Of a stretch of 64,000 nt of DNA, positions 27,676 to 36,023 are shown piece after piece; position 1 is the first letter of the stretch, and every line of letters begins with the position of its first letter. The notes below the pieces were generated by a model, which did not search any database, had not been told where the DNA came from, and was given only the letters and a program-made list of their open reading frames with translations. Made by a program: the position numbers and the translations under genes. Source of the DNA: Micromonospora chersina (GTDB lineage: Bacteria; Actinomycetota; Actinomycetes; Mycobacteriales; Micromonosporaceae). The stretch is from NCBI RefSeq assembly GCF_900091475.1, contig NZ_FMIB01000002.1, forward strand, positions 6,572,001-6,636,000. The letters are read 5' to 3'.

Positions 27676-28118
27676 GCGTCGAGCATCCGGTCGAGCAGGG
27701 CGTCGAGGGTGATGCCGCCGATCATCGGCTCACGGGGCGCGGCCACCGCGACCAGCGGGCTGCGCTTCTGCGCCATCACCGCGGCGACCTCGAGCACCGT
27801 CGCCTGGGGTTCCACCACCGGCGGCTCGGGGCGCTCGGTCGGCAGCAGGTCGGCCACCGTACGCCCTTCGGCGCCGCGCAGGAACACGTCCGCCGACGGC
27901 TCGTCGATCATCCGGGCCAGGGTCGGGTCCTCCCGGCAGTAACCGGGGATCACCAGGCGCAGCACCTGCGTGCCGGGGAGCACGGTGACCGGGCGGCCAC
28001 GATCGTCGACCACGATCAGCCCGGGCAGGTTGTAGCCGGCCAGCAGGCGGGCCGCCTCCAGGACCGGCGCGGCGACGGTGATGGTGGGAAAGGGTACGGC
28101 CAGGTCTCGGGCTCGCAC
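27672..28118 (-). CDS. CBS-domain pair protein
   Basis: A 148-residue cytoplasmic protein made of two CBS motifs: residues about 1-55 (MRARDLAVPFPTITVAAPVL, GLIVVDDRGRPVTVLPG) and about 88-145 (VADLLP, ATVLEVAAVMAQKRSPLVAV, GGITLDALLDRML). CBS pairs bind adenosine nucleotides and regulate partner transporters. GTG 28118 follows GGCAGGAGTC. The stop overlaps the antiporter start, so the two are made together. Confidence 0.88.
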   Translation of the reverse strand: MRARDLAVPFPTITVAAPVLEAARLLAGYNLPGLIVVDDRGRPVTVLPGTQVLRLVIPGYCREDPTLARMIDEPSADVFLRGAEGRTVADLLPTERPEPPVVEPQATVLEVAAVMAQKRSPLVAVAAPREPMIGGITLDALLDRMLDA

Positions 28119-28157
28119 GACGACTCCTGCCGGATCGGTGGACGCGACGGATCACAC

Positions 28158-28181
28158 GCCGACCAGACTTCCCGGCACACC
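28158..28181 (-). promoter_or_regulatory. Conserved leader element, copy C
   Basis: On the minus strand it reads GGTGTGCCGGGAAGTC then TGGTCGGC, identical to copy B over the 19-base core GCCGGGAAGTCTGGTCGGC. It lies 40 bases upstream of the CBS-antiporter unit. As in the other copies, the core can form a GCCG/CGGC hairpin. Confidence 0.6.
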
Positions 28182-28350
28182 GACGATCACCCTAGTCCCC
28201 GACACCCCCGAACTCATCGGTACACCGGACATCGGTGACCGGTCATGCGGTCACCCCGTGCCGATTGCCGGATCCCGGAAGGACCCGCCGCCCGATCTCG
28301 GCCGGGTCCCGCCCTGGATGGTGGCGGGGCGCAGCGCCACGATGTGAGGC

Positions 28351-29277
28351 ATGACAAGCGACATCGCCGTGCTCGTCGAGGACCTGACGAAGTTCTACGG
28401 CCAGCGCCGCGGCATCGAGGGCCTCACCCTGGAGGTCCGTACCGGGGAGGTGATGGGCTTCCTCGGGCCGAACGGCGCCGGGAAGACCACCACCATCCGA
28501 CTGCTGCTGGATTTCCTGCGCCCGACCTCCGGCCGCGCGACCGTGCTCGGGCTCGACCCGCGGCGGGACAAGGCCGCCCTGCACCGGCAGATCGGCTACC
28601 TGCCCGGCGAGCTGGCGTTTCCCGGCCGCGAGAAGGCCGAGGACCTGCTGCGGTTCTTCGGCGCCGCCCGGGGTGGCGTGGCGTGGTCGCAGGTGACCGA
28701 CCTGGCCGAGCGGCTCGACCTGGACCTCTCCCGTCCGGTACGCGCCATGAGCAAGGGCAACAAGCAGAAGGTCGGCCTGGTGCAGGCGTTCATGCACCAG
28801 CCGGCCCTGCTGATCCTGGACGAGCCCACCAGCGGCCTGGACCCGCTCATGCAGCAGGAGTTCCTGGCCATGGTCCGCGAGGCCCGGGACGGCGGCCAGA
28901 CGGTGTTCATGTCCAGCCACGTCCTCGCCGAGGTGCAGCACACCGCCGACCGGGTCGCGATCGTCCGCGACGGCAGGCTGGCCGCGGTCGAGCGGGTCGA
29001 GTCGCTCGGCAAACGGGCGATCCGGTCGGTGGAGATCCACTTCGACGATCCCGTCGACCCGGCGGAGTTCGCCGTGCTGCCGGGGGTCAGTGACGTGGTG
29101 GTGTCCGGGCCGGTGCTCAGGTGCACGGTGGACGGCCGCCTCGACCCGCTCGTCAAGGCCGCGGCCCGACACGACGTCGTGGACATGCTGTCGGCCGAGC
29201 CGGACCTCGAAGAGACCTTCCTGTCGTTCTACTACCACTCCGAAGGGGCTGGCGATGTTTCCCGCGCTGGTGCGTAA
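28351..29277 (+). CDS. ABC exporter ATP-binding protein
   Basis: A 308-residue DRA-class ATPase. Walker A is GPNGAGKTTTIRLLL (about residue 40), the signature region is MSKGNKQKVGLVQAFM, Walker B is LLILDEPTSGLDPLM, and the switch His is in VFMSSHVLAEVQ. It is a paralogue of the ATPase at 24020-24907. The 3' end overlaps the permease gene by 23 bases. No copy of the conserved leader element is seen upstream. Confidence 0.92.
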   Translation: MTSDIAVLVEDLTKFYGQRRGIEGLTLEVRTGEVMGFLGPNGAGKTTTIRLLLDFLRPTSGRATVLGLDPRRDKAALHRQIGYLPGELAFPGREKAEDLLRFFGAARGGVAWSQVTDLAERLDLDLSRPVRAMSKGNKQKVGLVQAFMHQPALLILDEPTSGLDPLMQQEFLAMVREARDGGQTVFMSSHVLAEVQHTADRVAIVRDGRLAAVERVESLGKRAIRSVEIHFDDPVDPAEFAVLPGVSDVVVSGPVLRCTVDGRLDPLVKAAARHDVVDMLSAEPDLEETFLSFYYHSEGAGDVSRAGA

Positions 29278-30043
29278 GACGTGGCGCGACGACCGCCGAG
29301 CCGTGATCGGTTGGGCCGTCGGCGTCGCAGTGTTCACCGTCATCTACACCTCCTTCTACAGCCAGTTCCAGGGAGCGGCGGAGCTGAAGCAGGACGCCCT
29401 GCCCCAGGGAATGCTGGACTTCCTCGGCATCGCCGACATGATCTCGCCGGCCGGCTACCTCCAGGCGACGATCTTCAGCCTGATCGGGCCGCTGCTCGTC
29501 CTCATGTGCGCGGTCACCCTGACCGCCCGCACGATCGCCCGGCCCGAGGAGGACGGGGGCATGGAACTGCTGCTGGCCAACCCGCTGTCGCGTACCGCCT
29601 TCGCCGGGCAGCGCCTCGCCGCCACGGGCAGCGCCGTCACGGTGGTTGCGGCCATCCCGACGCTCCTTCTGTTGATCATCGTGCCCAGGGTGGGCATGGA
29701 CATCGCCCTCTCCAACGTCGCGGCCGCCGGCGTCGGCCTGGTCGCCCTGGCCTGGTGCTTCACCGGCATCGCCTTCGTCGCCGGCGCGGCCACCGGCAGA
29801 CGCGGGACGGTTCTGGCCGTCACCGGTGTCCTCGCCGTCACCACCTACATGGCAAACGCCATCGGCGCCATGTCCGACGGCTGGCACTGGATGCGCTGGC
29901 TCTCGCCGTTCCACTACTTCATCGGCACCGATCCGCTGCACACCGGCTGGCACCCGGCACACCTGCTCACCCTCGCGGCTGTCGGCGCGGTGACCACGGT
30001 CGTCGGGGTGTTCGTGTTCGATCGCCGCGACGTCGGTGTCTGA
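29255..30043 (+). CDS. ABC-2 type exporter permease
   Basis: A 262-residue membrane partner of the ATPase it overlaps. It starts MFPALVRKTWRDDRRAVIGW, the family lead-in, has six hydrophobic segments, and carries ARTIARPEEDGGMELLLANP, a motif seen in ABC-2 permeases of this type. It ends in VFVFDRRDVGV. ATG 29255 follows GAAGGGG. It is half the size of the permease at 22425, so it probably dimerises. Confidence 0.88.
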   Translation: MFPALVRKTWRDDRRAVIGWAVGVAVFTVIYTSFYSQFQGAAELKQDALPQGMLDFLGIADMISPAGYLQATIFSLIGPLLVLMCAVTLTARTIARPEEDGGMELLLANPLSRTAFAGQRLAATGSAVTVVAAIPTLLLLIIVPRVGMDIALSNVAAAGVGLVALAWCFTGIAFVAGAATGRRGTVLAVTGVLAVTTYMANAIGAMSDGWHWMRWLSPFHYFIGTDPLHTGWHPAHLLTLAAVGAVTTVVGVFVFDRRDVGV

Positions 30044-31175
30044 GGCGGACCGTCGCGGCCACCGGCGGCGGTGGGACGGCCGCGGCCACGTCCGGGAGGA
30101 CCGGCCCGGGAGCGGGCACACCTGGCTGGCCCGGACCTGCGACGACCTCGTGCGTGCCCCGGCCGGCGACCAGCGGAACGCCGCGGCCGCCCGGCTGGGC
30201 GCCCACGCCGCCGACCAGGACCTGCCACCACACGACCTGGTCAGCGGCGTCTTCGCCGCCGCCCGCGCCTGCTGGAGCGGGTCACCCCCCGGATCCGCCG
30301 ACACCCCGGCCGCCGTCCACGACCGGGCCGCGGCGCTCCTGGACACCGCGCACTCGGTGGTGGTGGCCGCCCTCGACGGCTACCACCAGCAGACCCGCGC
30401 CGAACTGGCTCGTCACGACACCGAACGCACCGCGTTCGTCAACGACCTGCTCACCGGCCGGGCCGAGCCGGGCAGCCTGGCCGAACGCGCCCACCGATAC
30501 GGCATCCGCCTGTCGGCCACCCACACCGTCCTGGTCGCCCGCGCGCCCCGCCTCACCGCCGACCTCATCCACCGCGTCGACGCGGCGCTCGCCGCCCGGT
30601 TCGGTGAGGGGAACACCCTCACCACCCTGCGCGAGGGTGACCTGGTGTGCATCAGCGCCGGCGGCCTCCGCGGCATCGGGGCGGAACTGGCCCACCTGCT
30701 CCTCGCCGAACTCGGCGCCGACGGCTGGCAGGTGGCCGTCGGCCGCCCGCACCCCGGCGTACACGGACTGGCCACCTCGCTCGACGAGGCCCGTAACGCC
30801 CTCGACCACGCCGCCAAGCTCGGCTTCAGCGCGCCCGTCCTCAACGCCGCGGACCTGCTGGTCTTCCCCGTCCTGCTGCGCGACCGCGACGCCATCACCG
30901 ACCTGGTCACCACCGTCCTCGGCCCGCTCACCACCGCCCGCGGCGGCGCCCAGCCCTACCTGGACACCCTCACCGTGCTCTTCGACAACCAGGGCAACCA
31001 CACGGCCACCGCCCGCCAGATGCACCTCTCCGTACGGGCCGTCACCTACCGCCTCGACCGCATCCACCACCTGACCGGCTACCACCCCAACGAAGCCACC
31101 CAACGTTTCACCCTCCACGCCGCCGTGCTCGGCGCGCGGCTGCTCGGCTGGCCAGGAGCGGCCGGCGCGTCGTGA
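30036..31175 (+). CDS. PucR/CdaR-type helix-turn-helix regulator
   Basis: A 379-residue cytoplasmic regulator. The N-terminal part is helical (RsbRD-like). A CdaR GGDEF-like domain lies at about residues 180-290 (VAVGRPHPGVHGLATSLDEA). The C-terminal PucR HTH_30 domain reads FDNQGNHTATARQMHLSVRA and VTYRLDRIHHLTG. GTG 30036 overlaps the permease stop by eight bases, but the Arg-rich first ~25 residues make a later start possible. It likely regulates the preceding ABC genes or a catabolic operon elsewhere. A second member of the family is at 40658-41885. Confidence 0.85.
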   Translation: MSEADRRGHRRRWDGRGHVREDRPGSGHTWLARTCDDLVRAPAGDQRNAAAARLGAHAADQDLPPHDLVSGVFAAARACWSGSPPGSADTPAAVHDRAAALLDTAHSVVVAALDGYHQQTRAELARHDTERTAFVNDLLTGRAEPGSLAERAHRYGIRLSATHTVLVARAPRLTADLIHRVDAALAARFGEGNTLTTLREGDLVCISAGGLRGIGAELAHLLLAELGADGWQVAVGRPHPGVHGLATSLDEARNALDHAAKLGFSAPVLNAADLLVFPVLLRDRDAITDLVTTVLGPLTTARGGAQPYLDTLTVLFDNQGNHTATARQMHLSVRAVTYRLDRIHHLTGYHPNEATQRFTLHAAVLGARLLGWPGAAGAS

Positions 31176-31294
31176 ATGCCGTGCCGGCCCTTTCGGTGGT
31201 GCTGTACGTCGTGGTGCTGGTCCTGCCGATGCTCTGGCTGTCACCGTCCACATCACGCGGGGGAGCCCCCTGGAGGTGCCTTCCCCGTTCCTGA
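31172..31294 (+). CDS. Possible 40-residue single-helix membrane peptide
   Basis: GTG 31172 overlaps the preceding stop (GTGA) and opens a 40-codon frame with one hydrophobic stretch (VVLYVVVLVLPMLWL) and a basic tail. Nothing comparable is recognised, and it could be chance. The remaining DNA to 31552 shows no supportable gene; a short minus-strand frame beginning MKRPRLALLAATALFADVVG resembles a gene start but soon loses protein-like composition. Confidence 0.2.
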   Translation: MNAVPALSVVLYVVVLVLPMLWLSPSTSRGGAPWRCLPRS

Positions 31295-31552
31295 GGCGCC
31301 CGACCCGGTAGCGGATGTCGCCGTGCGGTCGGATCACGGTTCCGGGCGGGGCTCGCGGGCTGCCCGCGCCGGCCGGCGCCGCGGGTCTCGCCCGCCGGCA
31401 TCTCGGCCGACACCGGGGAACCGGTGGGGCAGTGCGATGGAGACGCCGACCGGCCCGGCCACGGGGGGAACGCGACGGGGCGTGAACCCGTCGACGGCCG
31501 ACGACGTCGGCGAACAGCGCGGTGGCGGCGAGCAGCGCCAGTCGGGGTCGCT

Positions 31553-32365
31553 TCACGACGGGGCGCCGTCCCACAGTTCGTAGACGGACGTTCGCCGGAG
31601 CGGACGGAAGCCGAGGTGCCGGAGTGTGGCGAGCAGGTGCCGATCGTCGGCGGCGCCGGCGGTTTCGATCTCGGTGACCTGTGGGTGGACCTCGCGCAGC
31701 CGCTGGATCAGGGCGGCGTTGACCCAGCGGCTCAGCCGACGTCCGCGATGGCCGGGGAGCACCACCGGTCCGTACTGGTGGGCGCGGCCCCCGGAGGGCG
31801 TGCCGACGACCGCCACGACGTAGGCCCCCACGTCGCCGTCCGCGTCCGCGGCGGTCCACACGGCGTCACCGGGCCGGCTCGGGCTTCGGAGCAGGTCCTC
31901 AACCCGAGGCGCGCCGAACAGGTCGCCGGTCCAGTGGCTCAGGCGGTAGCCGGGGTGCTCGGCGTCGACAAGTTCACCCAGCCACGCCTGGTGGACGTCG
32001 CCGTAGGTGAGCAGCTCGTGGCGCCAGGACCGGGTGTGCGAGAAGCCGTGCCGTGCGTAGAACCGCTCCTCCGGCGAACCCACGGCCACGTAGGAGACCA
32101 GGCACGGCACGGCGGTCTGTTCCCGGACCGCGGTCAGGAGCCGTGAGCCGACGCCGCGACGGCGCCACCGCGGCGCCACGTACACCCGCAGCTCGGCGGC
32201 GCCCGGCCTCGTGACCGGGGCGGTCGGCAGCAGGAAGTCGAGCCCGAAGGGGGTGACCGGCCACAGGCCGGCCACCCCGGCCACGGACCCGTGCGGCGCC
32301 AGGGCCTGCCACCGTGGGGCGCCGGACCGATCCGGCGCCGGCACGATGTCGAGCGGAGGTTCCAT
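31553..32365 (-). CDS. Double GNAT-domain N-acetyltransferase
   Basis: About 270 residues with two GNAT folds in tandem. The first carries the acetyl-CoA loop APRWRRRGVGSRLLTAV at about residues 60-76, and the second has the matching VVLPGHRGRRLSRWVNAALI. Double GNATs include mycothiol synthase-like and antibiotic-modifying enzymes; this one is not recognised as MshD. The ATG at 32365 (MEPPLDIVPAPDR) is preferred, but the frame is open to 32431 and neither start has a clear ribosome site. It is divergent from a LysR regulator, a common regulator-target arrangement. Confidence 0.8.
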   Translation of the reverse strand: MEPPLDIVPAPDRSGAPRWQALAPHGSVAGVAGLWPVTPFGLDFLLPTAPVTRPGAAELRVYVAPRWRRRGVGSRLLTAVREQTAVPCLVSYVAVGSPEERFYARHGFSHTRSWRHELLTYGDVHQAWLGELVDAEHPGYRLSHWTGDLFGAPRVEDLLRSPSRPGDAVWTAADADGDVGAYVVAVVGTPSGGRAHQYGPVVLPGHRGRRLSRWVNAALIQRLREVHPQVTEIETAGAADDRHLLATLRHLGFRPLRRTSVYELWDGAPS

Positions 32366-32552
32366 GGCGACCACGATCGCCGCGCCGGCGGTGCCGAACA
32401 ACGCCGAAGATCGCACCGCCGCATAAGCCACGGGTTATCGCTCACCGCCACCCGCGGCTCCACGGTCGCGTCCCCGCCACCGCCGTAGACTTCTGGGCCG
32501 CGTACGTCAGGACGGGTCGCGGACGCGCCGAGGACGGGGGAGAGACGGCCGA

Positions 32553-33479
32553 GTGGAGCTGCGGGACATCGAAATCTTCCTCACGCTCGCCGAAGAGCTG
32601 CACTTCGGGCGTACGGCCGAACGTCTCCGGGTGTCCCAGGCGCGCGTCAGCCAGTCGATCAAGCAGCAGGAGCGCCGGATCGGCGGCGCCCTGTTCGAGC
32701 GGACGAGCCGGAGCGTGCGGCTCACCCCGCTCGGCGAGCGGCTCCGTACCCGGCTCGACGTGGGTTACGGCGAGATCATGGCCGGCCTCGACGAGGCTTC
32801 CGCCACCGCTCGTGGGCAGGTCGGCACCCTGACCGTCGGCACGTTCGACGCGCAGGCCCAGGAGATCGCTTCCGTTCTCGACCTGTTCCGGCAGCGGCAT
32901 CCGCAGTGTGAGCTGCGCATGCGCGAGATCCTTCCCAGCGACCCGTTCGGCGGGTTGCGCTCCGGCCGGCTGGACGTCGGGGTGATCTGGCTGCCGGTCC
33001 GCGAGCCCGACCTCGCCGTGGGACCCGAGCTGTTCACCGAGCCGCTGGTGCTCGCCGTCGCGCCCGATCACCCACTCGCCGGGCGGGGCCAGGTCGAGAT
33101 GGAGGATCTCGGCGACTACCCGGTGGTGTATCCGGACGGGCCCGTCCCGGACTACGTCTGGGAGGCGCACACTCCGTCCGTGACACCGGCCGGGCGACCG
33201 GTCCGCCTCGGAGCCGCCGTGGCCACCCTCGCCGAGGCGTTCACGGCGATCAGCGCCGGCGGTGTCATCTCGCCCGTCGGGTCGTACTCGGCCGTCTCCC
33301 GGGTGCGCCGGGACATCACCTTCCTGCCCATCGTCGACGGACCGGTCCTGCGCTATGCGCCGGTGTGGCGCCGCACCGGTGTGACGCCGCTGGTCCGTGC
33401 CTTCGTCCGAGCCGCCGCCGACGCGCCGGCCCGCACGGATGACGCAGACCGGCCGCGGAACTCAGATCATGCGTCGTAG
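32553..33479 (+). CDS. LysR family transcriptional regulator
   Basis: A 308-residue LTTR. The N-terminal winged helix-turn-helix (ELRDIEIFLTLAEELHFGRT, RVSQARVSQSIKQQERRIGG) is followed by a type 2 periplasmic-binding-like effector domain from about residue 90. GTG 32553 gives VELRDIEIF, the canonical family start. It is divergent from the GNAT gene, its likely target. Its 3' end overlaps by 18 bases a second, convergent LysR gene. Confidence 0.92.
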   Translation: MELRDIEIFLTLAEELHFGRTAERLRVSQARVSQSIKQQERRIGGALFERTSRSVRLTPLGERLRTRLDVGYGEIMAGLDEASATARGQVGTLTVGTFDAQAQEIASVLDLFRQRHPQCELRMREILPSDPFGGLRSGRLDVGVIWLPVREPDLAVGPELFTEPLVLAVAPDHPLAGRGQVEMEDLGDYPVVYPDGPVPDYVWEAHTPSVTPAGRPVRLGAAVATLAEAFTAISAGGVISPVGSYSAVSRVRRDITFLPIVDGPVLRYAPVWRRTGVTPLVRAFVRAAADAPARTDDADRPRNSDHAS

Positions 33480-34304
33480 CGCGGTCTCCACGGCGTCGAT
33501 CAGCGGATCACCGTCGCTGCGGGGGTGCCGCGCGAGACCCAGTTCGACGTCCGGCAGGGTGGGCAGGCCCCCCGCGTCGTGGCAGGCCATGGCCGGTTCG
33601 AGGTTCGCGGGCATGAGCGCCGCGACGCCGAGTCCGGCCCGTAGCGCGGCGAGCACCCCGACCAGGCTGTTGCTCTCGAACGCCACCCGCCAGGGCCGGT
33701 CGGCGCGTTCCAGCGTCTCCAGCACCGACGTACGCCAGGAGCAGGTGCCCGAGAACAGCACCACCGGCAGCGGATCGGCCGTCACGTCCACCCCCTGACC
33801 GACGGCCCAGACCAGCGGGCGGCGTACCGTCCAGCGCGCCGGCCCGGGGAGGTCCGGCGCCTCGTCGAGCACGAGTTGGACCCGGCCCCCGTCGTACGCC
33901 TCCCGCATCGCGCTGTCGGAGAGGCTGAGCACCTCCAGCCTCGCGCCGGGGTGCAGCCGGGCGAGGTCGGCGAGGGCCTGCGGAAGCCGCGACGCGGCGA
34001 GGTCTTCGAGCAGCCCGATGCCGCAGCGGCCGGTGAGCGCGCGCCCGGTCTCGGTGAGCGCCTGCGCGGACAGCGAGAGGATGCGTTCGGCGTACGGCAG
34101 GAGTTCCGCGCCCGCCCGGGTCGGCGAGACACCGGACGGCGACCGGTGGAGCAGCGGACGGCCGACGACGCTCTCCAGCTTGCGCAACTGCTGGCTGAGG
34201 GCGGGCTGGGTCTGCCCGAGCGCGGTCGCGGCGCGGCTGATGCTCCCCGCCCGCACGGCGGTGACGAAGGTGCGCAGCAACGCGGTTTCCAGATCCCTTG
34301 CCAT
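33462..34304 (-). CDS. LysR family transcriptional regulator
   Basis: A 280-residue LTTR. The HTH shows LRTFVTAVRAGSISRAATAL then GQTQPALSQQLRKLESVVG, and the effector domain follows from about residue 88. It is divergent from the MFS exporter gene and separated from it by 68 AT-richer bases with an inverted repeat. It is therefore the probable regulator of that exporter. Confidence 0.92.
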   Translation of the reverse strand: MARDLETALLRTFVTAVRAGSISRAATALGQTQPALSQQLRKLESVVGRPLLHRSPSGVSPTRAGAELLPYAERILSLSAQALTETGRALTGRCGIGLLEDLAASRLPQALADLARLHPGARLEVLSLSDSAMREAYDGGRVQLVLDEAPDLPGPARWTVRRPLVWAVGQGVDVTADPLPVVLFSGTCSWRTSVLETLERADRPWRVAFESNSLVGVLAALRAGLGVAALMPANLEPAMACHDAGGLPTLPDVELGLARHPRSDGDPLIDAVETALRRMI

Positions 34305-34349
34305 AAGAACCCATTATGCAAGCCCCAACAAAATAAGCGGTTCCTATGG
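34301..34349. promoter_or_regulatory. Inverted repeat in LysR/MFS divergent promoter
   Basis: CCATAAGAACC (34301-34311, overlapping the lysR start) and GGTTCCTATGG (34339-34349) form an inverted repeat with one mismatch and a 27-base spacer. The intervening DNA is AT-rich for this genome. This size fits a LysR recognition/activation site pair. Confidence 0.45.
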
Positions 34350-34372
34350 CGCGATGGACGATCTAGCGTCGG

Positions 34373-35617
34373 GTGGTGACGAGATACCGGGACGTGCTCG
34401 CCCTGCCCGGGATGGCGGCGCTGCTGGGCGTGTCGCTGCTGGCCCGCGCCGCGATCACGGCTGACGTGCTCGCGCTGACGATGTACGTGGTGCTCGGCCT
34501 CGGCCTGAGTTACGCCGCGGCGGGCGGTGTGGCGGGGGCGCTGACCGCCGGGGTGGCACTGGGCGGGCCGCTGCTCGGCCGCATGATCGACCGGCGGGGC
34601 CTGCGTACCGTCCTGCTGGCCACGGTCGCGGTGCAGGTCGTGTTCTGGCTGAGCGTGCCGCACCTGCCGTACGGGATCCTGCTCGGCGCCGCCTTCGTGG
34701 CGGGTCTGCTGATGGTGCCGGCCCAGGCGGTGACCAGGCAGGCGATCGCCGCGATGACGACGGCGGAACACCGCCGGACCGCGTTCGCGCTGGAATCGGT
34801 GCAGGGCGAGTTGTCGTACCTCGTGGGCCCCGCGGTGGTGATCGTGGGTGCGGCCGAAGCGTCCCCCTCGGCGGTGGCCTGGGGGGTCGGCGCCGCCGTC
34901 GCGGCCGGCGGAGTCGGGATCGCCGTGCTCGACCCGCCGCTGCGCGCCGAGGGCGAGGCGGCTGCCGGGGCGGGCCGGCGGCCCCCGCGCCGGGAGTGGC
35001 TCGGCACCGGCATGGTCGCCGTGCTGACGATGGCGTTCGGCGCCACGACGCTGCTCAGTGGCGTGGACCTCGCCATCGTCGCCACGCTCCAGGAGGCGGG
35101 CCAGGTCTCGTGGGCCGCCGTGGTCGTGGCCGTCTTCGGCGTCTCCTCCGTCGCCGGCGGGCTTGTCTACGGCGCGCTGCCCCGGCCGCTGCCCACCTGG
35201 TTGCTGCTCGGCCTGCTGGGGCTCGTGACGATTCCCGCCGGTCTCGCCCACGACTGGCCCTGGTTGTGCGCGGCCGTGGTGGGCGCCGGGATTCTCACCG
35301 CGCCGACCCTGTCCACGGTGGCCGACGCGGTGAGCCGGCTGGCGCCGGCCGGCGCGCGGGGCGAGGCCACCGGTCTCCAGTCCTCGGCGCAGAGCGCGGG
35401 ATTCGCGCTCGGCTCCCCCCTCGTCGGGGTGGCGATCGACGCCTCCGTGCCGGCGGGCGGCTTCGCGGCGGCCGGGCTGGCCGCCCTCGCCGCCGCACTG
35501 ACCGGAGGCCTGCTGTCCCGCCGCGCGTCCCGAACGCGGCACCCGCTCACCGAACCGCGCCGCGTGGAGGTGCCGGACCGCGAGCCGTGCCGGGTCGACG
35601 CCGGTGCTCCGCGCTGA
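34373..35617 (+). CDS. MFS exporter
   Basis: A 414-residue major facilitator with about twelve membrane helices in two halves. The loop between helices 2 and 3 reads GPLLGRMIDRRGLRTVLL, the MFS A-motif-like sequence. A charged linker ERxxPPRREW separates the halves. The tail is polar. GTG 34373 or GTG 34376 could start; neither has a clear ribosome site, so a leaderless message is possible. The divergent LysR gene is the likely regulator. The substrate may be a drug or a metabolite. Confidence 0.88.
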   Translation: MVTRYRDVLALPGMAALLGVSLLARAAITADVLALTMYVVLGLGLSYAAAGGVAGALTAGVALGGPLLGRMIDRRGLRTVLLATVAVQVVFWLSVPHLPYGILLGAAFVAGLLMVPAQAVTRQAIAAMTTAEHRRTAFALESVQGELSYLVGPAVVIVGAAEASPSAVAWGVGAAVAAGGVGIAVLDPPLRAEGEAAAGAGRRPPRREWLGTGMVAVLTMAFGATTLLSGVDLAIVATLQEAGQVSWAAVVVAVFGVSSVAGGLVYGALPRPLPTWLLLGLLGLVTIPAGLAHDWPWLCAAVVGAGILTAPTLSTVADAVSRLAPAGARGEATGLQSSAQSAGFALGSPLVGVAIDASVPAGGFAAAGLAALAAALTGGLLSRRASRTRHPLTEPRRVEVPDREPCRVDAGAPR

Positions 35618-35635
35618 ACGGATCGCGGCGGGCGG

Positions 35636-36023
35636 TCACGGTGCGGCCGCCGCCGGTTGGAACAGTTCGATCAGGTTGCCCGCGGGGTCGGCCAGCAGGA
35701 TCTGCCGCCCACCCGGGCCGGCGACGACGTCGCTGCGGAACGGCAGCCCGGCCGCCCGGTGCCGCTCGATCTGGGCGGCCAGGTCGTCGACGACGAGGTG
35801 GACGGTTGCGGCCGGGCTCGGCGGCGTCCTCCGGCGTGGCCCGGGCGCCCGAGCTGGCGGGCCCGGACAGCAGCAGCCGCAGGGGGCCGCGGAGCACCTC
35901 GGCGAAGGCGGGTGCGGCGTCGGCGCCCAACCGGAAGTCGAGGTGGGTGGTGTAGAAGTCGACGGCTGCGGCGACGTCGTCGACCAGGTAGCGGACGCTG
36001 GCGTACTCGTGGCTTCCGGTCAT
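35636..36023 (-). pseudogene. VOC-family (glyoxalase fold) protein, frameshifted
   Basis: The gene starts MTGSHEYASVRYLVDDVAAA and runs to RATPEDAAEPG. Near 35803-35825 the frame breaks, and the rest (VHLVVDDLAAQIERHRAAGL, then GGRQILLADPAGNLIELFQP) lies one frame away, ending at 35636. The two parts together make a normal ~128-residue VOC protein with its metal-ligand strand endings. The ATG overlaps the stop of the ArsR-arsenate reductase fusion, so it is the second gene of an arsenic-type operon. It is either inactivated or a sequencing error in a GC run. Confidence 0.8.

Noticed and set aside
32433-32446. GGTTATCGCTCACC resembling the LacI operator
   Set aside because: It has several mismatches, lies between GNAT and LysR genes far from the sugar island, and shows no symmetry beyond chance.
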